Shown piece after piece: positions 34,698-42,162 of a stretch of 64,000 nucleotides of DNA (positions are counted from its first letter, which is position 1; every line of letters begins with the position of its first letter). The notes under the pieces were generated by a model, which made no database searches, was not told the DNA's origin, and saw nothing but the letters and a program-made list of their open reading frames with translations. Origin of the DNA: Sedimentisphaera salicampi (lineage in GTDB: Bacteria; Planctomycetota; Phycisphaerae; Sedimentisphaerales; Sedimentisphaeraceae); the NCBI RefSeq assembly GCF_002117005.1, contig NZ_CP021023.1:2280995-2344994 (forward strand). Reading direction: 5' to 3'. The position numbers and the translations under genes were made by a program.

Positions 34698-35489
34698 ATG
34701 TCAGGAAAAGAAAAAACGGGTTTACTCATAGCTTTCGCAGTGGTAGCGGGAGTATGGATCGCTGTGCAGGGCGCATCCCCGCGTCCGGAGGGTATATTTT
34801 CACAGCAGGAAAGCGAAGGGATTCTGCCCTTTCAAACGCAGAAAGTGGTAGTGAAAGATGCCGACGTGCTGGACTCTGCAAAAGATGCTGTGATGGTGAT
34901 TTCCGGCCCGGAGGCAGCCGCCCAGCCAGAGCCTGCCAAAAAGAAAGAAACTGCTTCTTTTGCCTCGAATAAGAAAGAGGCTGAGAAAATCGTTGCAACT
35001 AAAGAGAATCAGAAAAGGGCGGCCAAAAGCGTTGAAGACGTTATAAAAAATAATCGTAAGCAGGTCGTTAGATACAGGTCTTATGAGGTTAAGAAAGGCG
35101 AGAGCCTCAGCAAAATTGCTGTAAAGATATACGGCAAAGGAGACCTAAGCGAGAAGGTGGAAAAGATTTACTCGGCAAACAAGGATGTGCTGAAATCCAA
35201 GAACAATGTTATTGCAGGCCAAGAGCTCAAGATTCCGCCGGATAATGAGCTTTCTGATTCTGACAGTCTCAAAAAGCTTGCGAAAAATCATTCCGGCAGC
35301 CTCGAATACACACAAGCAGGCTCTTCAAAAAGGACCTACGTCGTAAAAGATGGAGACAGCCTCTGGAAGATTGCCAAGAAAAAGCTCGGAAAGGGAAGCA
35401 GATATCGGGAGATTATCAAGCTCAACAAGGATAAGGTCTCTAACGATAAGACCCTCAAGCCGGGAGTTCAGATCCTTTTGCCGAGCTGA
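34698..35489 (+). CDS. Membrane-anchored protein with two LysM domains
   Basis: 263 aa. One N-terminal transmembrane helix (residues 8-25, GLLIAFAVVAGVWIAVQG), a Lys/Ala/Glu-rich stalk (about 70-125), then two LysM peptidoglycan-binding domains: YEVKKGESLSKIAVKIYGKG…VIAGQELKIP and YVVKDGDSLWKIAKKKLGKG…LKPGVQILLP. Predicted to sit in the inner membrane and bind peptidoglycan. GAGAGGG ribosome site before the ATG. It takes the place between rsmH and the FtsL-like gene, where canonical clusters have ftsL directly, so a division or wall-anchoring role is likely but unproven. Confidence 0.85.
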   Translation: MSGKEKTGLLIAFAVVAGVWIAVQGASPRPEGIFSQQESEGILPFQTQKVVVKDADVLDSAKDAVMVISGPEAAAQPEPAKKKETASFASNKKEAEKIVATKENQKRAAKSVEDVIKNNRKQVVRYRSYEVKKGESLSKIAVKIYGKGDLSEKVEKIYSANKDVLKSKNNVIAGQELKIPPDNELSDSDSLKKLAKNHSGSLEYTQAGSSKRTYVVKDGDSLWKIAKKKLGKGSRYREIIKLNKDKVSNDKTLKPGVQILLPS

Positions 35490-35534
35490 GTTTGCGCGTT
35501 AAATGTTTTCCGCAGGTTTTGGGATATAATTATT

Positions 35535-35780
35535 ATGCGGCTTTTCAGGTTTTTGTTTTTTATAATCACGCTCACAGCTTCTATGCTTGCTGTGGTTAAT
35601 CTCCGCACAATCAACTCCCAGCAGTATTATCTGTGCAGGCGGAATGTCGTTAAAATAGAAAAGCTTCGAAACGACCTAACAGACCAGCGCATCGAAATTG
35701 AGCGGATGATAAACCCCAAAGCGGTGAAGCAGGCCGCAAAACCTTCAGGCACCGAAGACAGCTCATCAACAAGCCAATGA
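35535..35780 (+). CDS. FtsL-like single-pass coiled-coil protein
   Basis: 81 aa. A transmembrane helix at residues 5-22 (RFLFFIITLTASMLAVV) is followed by a short predicted coiled coil (YLCRRNVVKIEKLRNDLTDQRIEIERMI) and a disordered Ser/Thr-rich end. The topology and position (mraZ-rsmH-x-this gene) match FtsL, a small divisome scaffold, although sequence similarity in that family is always weak. ftsI, normally next, is absent: the following sequence is a 195-bp gene-free stretch and then an unrelated gene on the other strand. Confidence 0.6.
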   Translation: MRLFRFLFFIITLTASMLAVVNLRTINSQQYYLCRRNVVKIEKLRNDLTDQRIEIERMINPKAVKQAAKPSGTEDSSSTSQ

Positions 35781-35975
35781 GGCAAGCCTATACAGCGAAA
35801 TCGCTTTATATCCATTTAAGCCTTCACACACGCCTTATGCTGATTATGAACGCCGCATTGGTTTGCACCTAAGAACACCCTTCCCTGCTTTGGACTCCAA
35901 TTGTAAAAAATGTTTTACTCCGTGAAATCGGTGTAATATGTGGGTTTATATCTTCCGTCCAGTTTAATCCGCGGA

Positions 35976-37814
35976 TCAGTTTTCTCCCGCCCAATCATAC
36001 AGAAGGAGGATTCCGTCTTTGCTCCATGGCGACTTGAACTTCAGCTCTCCGCCTTTGTGGTTTTCTATGTCGCTGAGGATTTCCCATTCACCGGTCTTTG
36101 AGTTCATCCAGCCTGCCTTGTAGAGCTTTTCGGCTGGGGCTTTCACGCTAAATTCTTTCGCAGTCATTGCCTGCACTACCAAGCAGTTTTTCCCTGCTTT
36201 GTCTTTCCCGCTGAGGCATCTGTTCGGTGCGGCCGCCAAATCCTCCCTGCACCGCATATTCTCCACTGGCAAAGCCTTCCTGCCAGAATCATTCTCTGCC
36301 TTGAAGAATTCAACAGCAACCCGGCAGCAGTCCCAGAAGGCGTCTCTGCTGCGGAAATCTTGGCAGGTTAGGTCTGAGTGGGCGTGTTTATAGCCGAAGT
36401 ACCATTCATTCCCCCAGCCCCCGGCCATAAGCGTCCCCCAGAGGGCGTTGCGTCTTGCATCTTGATGTGAGCTGCCTGCATCGTTATCCGGCCTGAGGGC
36501 ATGCTGGGCATCTCCGGGTTCATCACAGGCAACCGCCCAAACCTTCCCTGCTTTCTTCGCTCTTTCGATATAGTTCTTAACTCTCGAATAGACGTTTCTG
36601 AAATCCGGTTTGTTAGTCTGCACAGACATCCCCGTAAGCCTTGAGCCCTCGCCCATAAGGTCGTGGTGCGGATTGCCCATATTATGGATTACAATATGAT
36701 GATGATACGGGTCGTTCTTATAGAAGAATTCAGCCCAGCTCTTTTTCTGGCTTGTGGAGGCATTGTTTATCTCCTCGCCGAGATTCCAGTTCAGGGCGAG
36801 GTGGTGGCTGAATCTCGCTATAAGCTCACGATAGTAGAGCCTTCGCTGAGGGCCTAAATCCCCGCCGTCCAAGAGCAGTTCGTTTTCTGTTTCCTGCGTT
36901 TTGAAGTGCAGAAACATACCCTTCTTATCTGCATATTCGAAAACAATCTCCCACTGCTCTAACCTCGAACAGTCCAGCCTGTATCGCTCGTTGTAGTCGG
37001 TGTATGGGAATACGTTCCTGTCGTCGCCTTTGATATTCATCGGGATAAATGAAAATGCGTTGAGACCTTCGCTTGCGAGGTAGTTTATCGCTCCGATTAT
37101 TTCTGTTCCCTTTTTGTCCTGCCAGTATGGCTCGCCTGCGTTCCAGTCTTTCTCGTGGGGAGCCCAGCTCTTCACTAAGTGATCCTTTCGCCCGTCTGAT
37201 TTGAAATTCCCGTCGAAATCTTCGTAGGCAAGGAAGTTTTCAGGGGCATCTGCACCCTGTTTGATGAAGTATTCGCCAGTGCCAGCGAATTTCAGGAATG
37301 TTTTGCCAACGTATTCGAGCCTCCCCTTCCCGCGAAGGTCTCTGCCTGCCTTATCCGACGGCTCTACTTTGAATTTGCCTGAAATTCCGTGATAAGGGGC
37401 AAGGGCAGCCCCCGCCTCAGGATCTTCCGATACCGCTGCATTTTTCCCTTTGCGGAATGAAATCTCGTATCTCCATTGGCCGGACTTATCGGGGCATAGG
37501 TGCGCACGCCATATATTCCCGCCCTTTGCTGAGGAGTTGGCGGCATTCCCGTCTGCGGCGAAATACCCGGGAACCCTGTATTCAAGCCCGCTTTTTTCGT
37601 GCGTGAACACAACATCCATTCTGTAATCGGTGAACGGATTCGGCTCGCCCTGTTCGCTCGCATCTGGGCCTTCGAGCGTTAATGTGGTCTTGTGCCACTG
37701 CAAAAGCCTTTCGGGGCTGTCAAACGGGCCGGTTATTTCCGGTGCGGCAGCGGCAAAATTGCAAACCATCAAAACAGAAGCGGCGAATAGTCTGAAATTC
37801 CTTAAAAACAGCAT
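35976..37814 (-). CDS. DUF5060-containing putative glycoside hydrolase, secreted
   Basis: 612 aa from the ATG at 37814, which has GGAG 9 nt upstream; a TTG five codons earlier is less likely. Signal peptide MLFLRNFRLFAASVLMVCNF…AAAA. An N-terminal DUF5060 beta-sandwich (about 25-150: WHKTTLTLEGP, NPFTDYRMDVVF, GQWRYEISF) precedes a TIM-barrel-like domain (about 165-510) with NAFSFIPMNIKGDD, LNWNLGEEINN (candidate catalytic Glu), GMSVQTNKP and AVACDEPGDA. The C-terminal ~80 residues match the collagen-binding-like domain that ends this family. Likely acts on a plant or algal polysaccharide outside the cell; the substrate is unknown. No linked transporter. Confidence 0.8.
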   Translation of the reverse strand: MLFLRNFRLFAASVLMVCNFAAAAPEITGPFDSPERLLQWHKTTLTLEGPDASEQGEPNPFTDYRMDVVFTHEKSGLEYRVPGYFAADGNAANSSAKGGNIWRAHLCPDKSGQWRYEISFRKGKNAAVSEDPEAGAALAPYHGISGKFKVEPSDKAGRDLRGKGRLEYVGKTFLKFAGTGEYFIKQGADAPENFLAYEDFDGNFKSDGRKDHLVKSWAPHEKDWNAGEPYWQDKKGTEIIGAINYLASEGLNAFSFIPMNIKGDDRNVFPYTDYNERYRLDCSRLEQWEIVFEYADKKGMFLHFKTQETENELLLDGGDLGPQRRLYYRELIARFSHHLALNWNLGEEINNASTSQKKSWAEFFYKNDPYHHHIVIHNMGNPHHDLMGEGSRLTGMSVQTNKPDFRNVYSRVKNYIERAKKAGKVWAVACDEPGDAQHALRPDNDAGSSHQDARRNALWGTLMAGGWGNEWYFGYKHAHSDLTCQDFRSRDAFWDCCRVAVEFFKAENDSGRKALPVENMRCREDLAAAPNRCLSGKDKAGKNCLVVQAMTAKEFSVKAPAEKLYKAGWMNSKTGEWEILSDIENHKGGELKFKSPWSKDGILLLYDWAGEN

Positions 37815-37904
37815 AAAATCAATCTCCAAGTTTAATGCGTATTTCTGGAAATATTAACCTGCCAGTCCATAATGTCAAATGGCTCCAATCCATAGCAAAG
37901 CACA

Positions 37905-38095
37905 GGTGTGCGACAATATTTTTTGGCAAAGCTTTTTAAAGCCGAATCTATCCGCTTGCTCCCGTCCGCCTTCGGCGGACTCCACGCACGGCTCTGATTA
38001 TCGTTAGTATTAGGCGGCGATTAAACGATACGAAATATTTAAACTGAGCCACGCATGAAGGCCCGCCGCAGGCGGGACGCTCGCGATGGTTCGCC
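37905..38095 (-). repeat. REP/BIME-like repeat with TGTGCGACA motif (minus orientation)
   Basis: Starts 'ggtgtgcgacaatatttttt', then 'aagccgaatctatccgcttg', palindromes and a core ('gctctgattatcgttagtat' to 'aaactgagccacgcatgaag'). The core orientation relative to its flanks is the normal one. Confidence 0.85.
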
Positions 38096-38147
38096 CCTGC
38101 TCGCCAACAAAACCCGCAGACAAAAAATACTTAGCGAGTTTCCGGAT

Positions 38148-38224
38148 AATATAGACAGCAATAAATTCTGCAAAGCATTGCAGCATGATGATTTGCATTT
38201 TGCTCAGAAAAATTGTCGCACACA
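38148..38224 (+). repeat. Second dispersed repeat family (~75 bp), copy 1
   Basis: 'atagacagcaataaattctgcaaagcattgcagcatgatgatttgcatttt…gtcgcacaca' recurs at 40033-40112 (minus) and 58138-58213 (plus). It contains the short palindrome TGCAAAGCATTGCA and ends in the TGTGCGACA motif. Non-coding. Confidence 0.8.
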
Positions 38225-38324
38225 AGCACAGTCCCTTCCCAGACAAAATTGTAACTGTAACGCTGTATTATTAGCCCAACGCCCTGCCTCTCTTGGGTAT
38301 CCTGAAAAACAAGAGAATAAGTAT

Positions 38325-38353
38325 TTGACAATGCCTGCCGATGTGGATAATAT
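38325..38353 (+). promoter_or_regulatory. Promoter of the AbiE operon
   Basis: Consensus TTGACA, 17-bp spacer, TAATAT. The expected start falls inside the inverted repeat that follows. Confidence 0.75.
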
Positions 38354-38354
38354 T

Positions 38355-38380
38355 ACAACCACTATAGAATAATTGGTTGT
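38355..38380 (+). promoter_or_regulatory. Inverted-repeat operator candidate of the AbiE operon
   Basis: ACAACCA and TGGTTGT separated by 12 bp, directly downstream of the -10 box and 20 nt before the antitoxin ATG. AbiEi antitoxins are known to autorepress by binding inverted repeats in the promoter, so this is the likely binding site. Confidence 0.65.
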
Positions 38381-38400
38381 ATGTTTTTCAGAGGAAGCTG

Positions 38401-39012
38401 ATGTATACCAGCAAAGAAAAAATAGAACAGGCTAAAAAAGTCTTCAAAAACCAAGGAGGAATTATGCGTACCTCCGAGGCCATAAAGCATGGCATTCATC
38501 CAAGAACGCTTTATTTTATGCGCGACCATAATTACCTAGATGTTCTGGCAAGAGGGGTATTCAGGCTGGCAGAGCTTGAACCTGTGGATTATCAGGATAT
38601 TGTAACAGTAGCCTCAAAAGTTAGATCCGGAGTAATTTGTCTTATCTCTGCTCTTTCATTTCATGAAATTACAACTCAGATACCGCATGAGGTTTATGTG
38701 GCCATAAGCCGCAAAATGTCTTATCCTAGGCTGGAATATCCGCCTGCCCGATTTTTTAAATTTTCTGAAAAGTCATTTAAGGCTGGTGTTGATATTCACA
38801 AAATCAGCGGCATTGATGTGAAAATATATTCCCCAGAGAAAACCATTGTCGATTGCTTCAGATATCGAAATAAGATAGGGATGGAGGTGGCCATGGAAGC
38901 TCTTAAACTCTGGCGAAGGAAAAAGAACGCTAACATTCGCAATGTAATGGAATATGCCAGAATCTGTCGGGTATATAACGTAATCAAACCCTATATAGAG
39001 GCAACACTGTGA
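38401..39012 (+). CDS. AbiEi-family antitoxin (type IV toxin-antitoxin)
   Basis: 203 aa from the ATG at 38401 (GAGGAAG ribosome site); an in-frame upstream start overlaps the operator and is rejected. The N-terminal winged-helix region (EQAKKVFKNQGGIMRTSEAIKHGIHPRTLYFMRDHNYLDVLARGVFRL) is typical of AbiEi transcriptional repressors. The C-terminal antitoxin domain follows (VICLISALSFHEITTQIPHEVYVAI, VKIYSPEKTIVDCFRYRNKIG). It neutralises the toxin without direct contact in studied systems and represses its own promoter. It overlaps the toxin gene (GTGA), so translation is coupled. Confidence 0.9.
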   Translation: MYTSKEKIEQAKKVFKNQGGIMRTSEAIKHGIHPRTLYFMRDHNYLDVLARGVFRLAELEPVDYQDIVTVASKVRSGVICLISALSFHEITTQIPHEVYVAISRKMSYPRLEYPPARFFKFSEKSFKAGVDIHKISGIDVKIYSPEKTIVDCFRYRNKIGMEVAMEALKLWRRKKNANIRNVMEYARICRVYNVIKPYIEATL

Positions 39013-39926
39013 GCCAAAAGAATCTAAAGAATGTTGCAGCTTCCATCAGACAGCGGTTGTTGAATAAAGCAAAGGAAAGCTCTCGACCATTTAATGAACT
39101 TCTGCAATATTATGCTTTGGAAAGGTTTTTATATAGGCTCTCTATTTCAAAATATGCTGATAATTTTATTCTCAAGGGTGCTTTGCTTTTTGCAGTTTGG
39201 CGGCAATCTCAAATCCGTTCTACTGCAGATATCGATCTTCTCGGGAAAATCAGTAATGAACCGGAGGCGATAATAAATGTTTTCCAAGATATCTGCAAAG
39301 TAAAAGTCGAGAACGATGGGGTTCGATTCGATGATTCAAGTGTTACTGCTGAGCAAATAACTGTCGATGCTGATTACCAAGGAGTTAGAGTGCAGCTGTA
39401 TGGATACCTTGGTACTGCCAGGATACGAGTGCAGGTTGATATCGGTTTTTCTGATGTCATTACGCCTGCACCGGAAAGATATAACTATCCTTCAATACTC
39501 GATTTATCTGAGCCAAAGTTGAACTGCTATAATAAGGAAACAATGATAGCAGAAAAATTACAGGCGATGACAAAACTTGATATTCTTAATAGTAGAATGA
39601 AAGATATTTATGATATATGGATACTGTCAAGGCGGTTCGAATTCGATGGAGCATATCTCCAAAAATCTATTATAAATACTTTCAAGCAGCGTGAAACCGA
39701 AGCTACAGAAAATGTTGCAATCTTTACAGAACGCTATTCTCAAAATGAGGAAAAACTGCAGCAGTGGCGTGGATTCGTCAGAAAATCTAAGGTTTCTGAT
39801 GTCCCTAAAGACCTGAGCTATATTACCGGCGAAATTAAAATCTTCATACAACCAGTGCTGGTTTCTATAATAAACAATGTAGATTACAAGAAGACATGGA
39901 ATCCTGAATTGCAAAAATGGCGATAA
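39009..39926 (+). CDS. AbiEii/AbiGii-family nucleotidyltransferase toxin
   Basis: 305 aa with GTG start overlapping the antitoxin stop. Nucleotidyltransferase fold with the family motif ILKGALLFAVW…STADIDLLG (catalytic Asp pair D-x-D), the downstream Asp in VQVDIGFSD, and the Lys-containing ETMIAEKLQAM plus KDIYDIWILSRRF segments. AbiEii toxins modify tRNA or other acceptors with nucleotides and cause growth arrest, giving phage abortive infection or stabilising DNA regions. All key residues look intact. The operon lies isolated among dispersed repeats, a common place for acquired defence genes. Confidence 0.92.
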   Translation: MSQKNLKNVAASIRQRLLNKAKESSRPFNELLQYYALERFLYRLSISKYADNFILKGALLFAVWRQSQIRSTADIDLLGKISNEPEAIINVFQDICKVKVENDGVRFDDSSVTAEQITVDADYQGVRVQLYGYLGTARIRVQVDIGFSDVITPAPERYNYPSILDLSEPKLNCYNKETMIAEKLQAMTKLDILNSRMKDIYDIWILSRRFEFDGAYLQKSIINTFKQRETEATENVAIFTERYSQNEEKLQQWRGFVRKSKVSDVPKDLSYITGEIKIFIQPVLVSIINNVDYKKTWNPELQKWR

Positions 39927-40032
39927 CCTATGAACATATTCATAATCACTCTTGTACAAGATAAATTTTGAAAAGTGAACAGAAAGGTATATACGGGTCA
40001 GCCTGATCCTTGGATTTATATCCCTTCTGCCT

Positions 40033-40112
40033 CGGTGTGCGACAATATTTTTTGGCAAAATGCAAATCATTATGCTGCAATGCTTTGTAGAATTTATTCC
40101 TATCTATATTAC
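40033..40112 (-). repeat. Second dispersed repeat family, copy 2
   Basis: Reads as the reverse complement of 38148-38224, from the 'gtgtgcgacaatattttttg' end to 'aatttattcctatctatatt'. Confidence 0.8.
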
Positions 40113-40450
40113 TGAGCCAGTCCGCCTGCGGCGGAAAACTCGCTAAGGATTTTTTGTTTGCTGGTTTTGTTGGCAAGTAGAGGCGAACCTGCGCGATCGT
40201 CTTGCCTGCGAAGCGTGAAAATTCGGCGGAAAAAACTTATACCTATTGCTTCTCATTGCCTTTTGTCCACTTATTTCGTCCGCCGTAGGCGGACTTCATG
40301 CGTGGCTCTGATTGTCGTTAGTATTCCGCAGCGATTTTACAAAGCGAACCATTTAAACCGAGCCGCACGTGGAGGCCCGCCGTAGGCGGGCCGGAACAAG
40401 CGGATAGATTCAGCTTTAAAAAGCTTTGCCCAAAAAAATTGTCGCACACC
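40113..40450 (+). repeat. REP/BIME-like repeat with inverted core
   Basis: The outer parts run in plus order ('tgtccacttatttcgtccgcc' on the left, 'ggaacaagcggatagattc' on the right). The core between the inverted ends (40297-40372) reads 'ggctctgattgtcgttagta…atttaaaccgagcc', the reverse of its orientation in other plus-oriented units. It ends with 'aaaaaaattgtcgcacacct'. No gene in 39927-40556. Confidence 0.8.
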
Positions 40451-40556
40451 TGCCTCGCGCTCATTCAGTTTAGCCTTGATAAAGAAGTTTTTTGCTTGAT
40501 AATAATGGTATGAGATTAAACATTTTTCCAAAGCAGAGAATAAACGGGGAGGTAAA

Positions 40557-41312
40557 ATGGCTGGCTTTATAGGCAATCTGGCTTACGGGCTCGGCAGGAA
40601 GCTCGGCCCGAAGTTCCGCAAGGCAAGATGGCTCTACAAAACGATGTCTGAGGGGAGCAAGGAGAGCATTAAGGCAGAGTATGAGCTTGGGCTCGATATA
40701 TACAGCGAGGTAGCCGAAAAGCTCACGCTCAACAAAAATGCCAGCTTTACCCGTCTTTTGAAGGGTATAGGTACAAAGCTGGGGAGTAAAGTGTCGGATA
40801 AAAACTGGCGATTCCATTTCTACCTCTACTCCGACCCAACACCAAACGCCTTTGCTATCCCTGGGGGATTTGTCTTCGTTGCAGACAGCCTCATAGACCT
40901 CTGCGGGGCAGACAAAAATGAGCTCGCATTTATCCTCTCCCACGAGATGGGGCACGTGGTTAAGCGGCACTGCTTCCACAGAACGATAAACGAATACGCA
41001 GTTAATACGCTCAAAACCGTGCCGGCTAAGGGGAAATTCGCCCCGATTATCAAAAATGCAGGCCTCGATTTCTTCATCAAAAACTACAGCAGAAAACAGG
41101 AGATGCAGGCCGACGAATTTGCTGTGTATCTCTCTTATGCCTCGGGCTTCAATCCTGCCGCTGGAGCGAGGATGATGAAGGCTCTGGGCGATAAAAATCC
41201 CGCCAGAGATGATTATATGAAATATTTCTCCACTCATCCCCCTCATAATGAAAGAATTGTGCATATCCTTTCCATCTGCAAGAGGATTACCAAAAAAAGC
41301 AAAGCAACTTAG
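40557..41312 (+). CDS. M48-family zinc metalloprotease, soluble
   Basis: 251 aa. Zinc motif HEMGH in FILSHEMGHVVKRH, and the third ligand Glu in RKQEMQADEFAVYLS, the M48 pattern. Upstream FAIPGGFVFVADSLID is the conserved segment before the helix. There is no signal peptide and no clear transmembrane helix, unlike HtpX; it is closest in layout to BepA/YcaL/LoiP-type single-domain proteases but apparently cytosolic, or anchored by a short N-terminal hydrophobic patch. GGGGAGG ribosome site. Monocistronic, with repeat DNA upstream. Probably a protein quality-control protease; substrate unknown. Confidence 0.88.
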   Translation: MAGFIGNLAYGLGRKLGPKFRKARWLYKTMSEGSKESIKAEYELGLDIYSEVAEKLTLNKNASFTRLLKGIGTKLGSKVSDKNWRFHFYLYSDPTPNAFAIPGGFVFVADSLIDLCGADKNELAFILSHEMGHVVKRHCFHRTINEYAVNTLKTVPAKGKFAPIIKNAGLDFFIKNYSRKQEMQADEFAVYLSYASGFNPAAGARMMKALGDKNPARDDYMKYFSTHPPHNERIVHILSICKRITKKSKAT

Positions 41313-41464
41313 TGCAAAATGTAATTTTTCTGCTCTCAACTTGCAATAATATGCTTTTTTTGTTTTTCTTTTAACAAAATTTTGCTGTAACCCTTGCTAT
41401 ATTCCGCTTTCTCCCCTAATATATCATACGGATATGTTAATTTTTATTTTTAAGAGGTATTTAT

Positions 41465-42091
41465 ATGGCAGATTTACAAGCGTTGGCTGACGCCATTATC
41501 GGCGGCGATCAAAGCACCGCAGTAAATGTTACTAAAGAAGCAATCGAAGAAGGCATGGGGCCTGATGAGGTGCTTAATAACGGTCTTGTTGCAGGTATGG
41601 CTGTAGTTGGTCGGAAGTTTAAGAACAACGAGGTGTATATCCCTGAGGTCCTCATTGCAGCAAGAGCGATGAAGGGAGCTATGGAGCTGCTCGAACCTGA
41701 GCTGGTTAAATCCGGCGTAGAGCCGAAAGGTACTGTAGTGATCGGTACTGTTCAGGGCGATTTGCACGATATCGGCAAGAATCTTGTAGCTATGATGCTC
41801 AAGGGTGCCGGGTTCAATGTTGTTGACCTCGGCGTTGACTGCTCGCCTGATAAGTACGTTCAGGCAGCCAAGGAGAGCGGAGCGGAGATCGTTGCAATGA
41901 GCGCACTGCTGACAACGACAATGCCTGCAATGGAGAAGGGCGTTAAGGCGATGAAAGATGCCGGCTTGGACTGCAAGGTAATGATAGGCGGAGCACCTGT
42001 TACGCAGGGCTTTGCAGATAAAATCGGCGCAGACGGCTATTCAGAAGATGCCGCAAGCGCTGTTGATTTGGCAGAGGAATTAATAGCATAA
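41465..42091 (+). CDS. Corrinoid (B12-binding) methyltransfer protein
   Basis: 208 aa. An N-terminal helical cap (about 1-85, EGMGPDEVLNNGLVAGMAVVGRKFKNNEVYIPEVLIAARAM) is followed by a cobalamin-binding Rossmann domain with the lower-ligand motif DLHDIG (GDLHDIGKNLVAMML) and the SALLTTTM and GGAPVTQGFADKIGADGYSEDA loops. Proteins of this MtaC/MtbC/MttC-like type carry a methyl group between a substrate-specific methyltransferase and a second acceptor enzyme. Neither a methyltransferase nor a reactivation ATPase (RamA/RACo) is adjacent. AAGAGG ribosome site; a terminator follows. Confidence 0.9.
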   Translation: MADLQALADAIIGGDQSTAVNVTKEAIEEGMGPDEVLNNGLVAGMAVVGRKFKNNEVYIPEVLIAARAMKGAMELLEPELVKSGVEPKGTVVIGTVQGDLHDIGKNLVAMMLKGAGFNVVDLGVDCSPDKYVQAAKESGAEIVAMSALLTTTMPAMEKGVKAMKDAGLDCKVMIGGAPVTQGFADKIGADGYSEDAASAVDLAEELIA

Positions 42092-42118
42092 AAATTTTCA
42101 ATAGCCTCCTTGAAAATG

Positions 42119-42155
42119 CAAAGGGCGAGCCGGATAAGGTTTCGCCCTTTGTTCA
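42119..42155 (+). terminator. Terminator between the corrinoid protein and the convergent DUF711 gene
   Basis: CAAAGGGCGA/TCGCCCTTTG 10-bp stem with a 13-nt loop. It may serve both strands because the genes converge here. Confidence 0.8.
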
Positions 42156-42162
42156 TTTAAGG

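Noticed and set aside
40470-41339. A 289-residue open frame on the minus strand, longer than the M48 gene it overlaps
   Set aside because: It is fully antisense to the M48 protease gene, which has a strong ribosome site and family motifs. The minus frame has no recognisable domain or signal and reads like a shadow.
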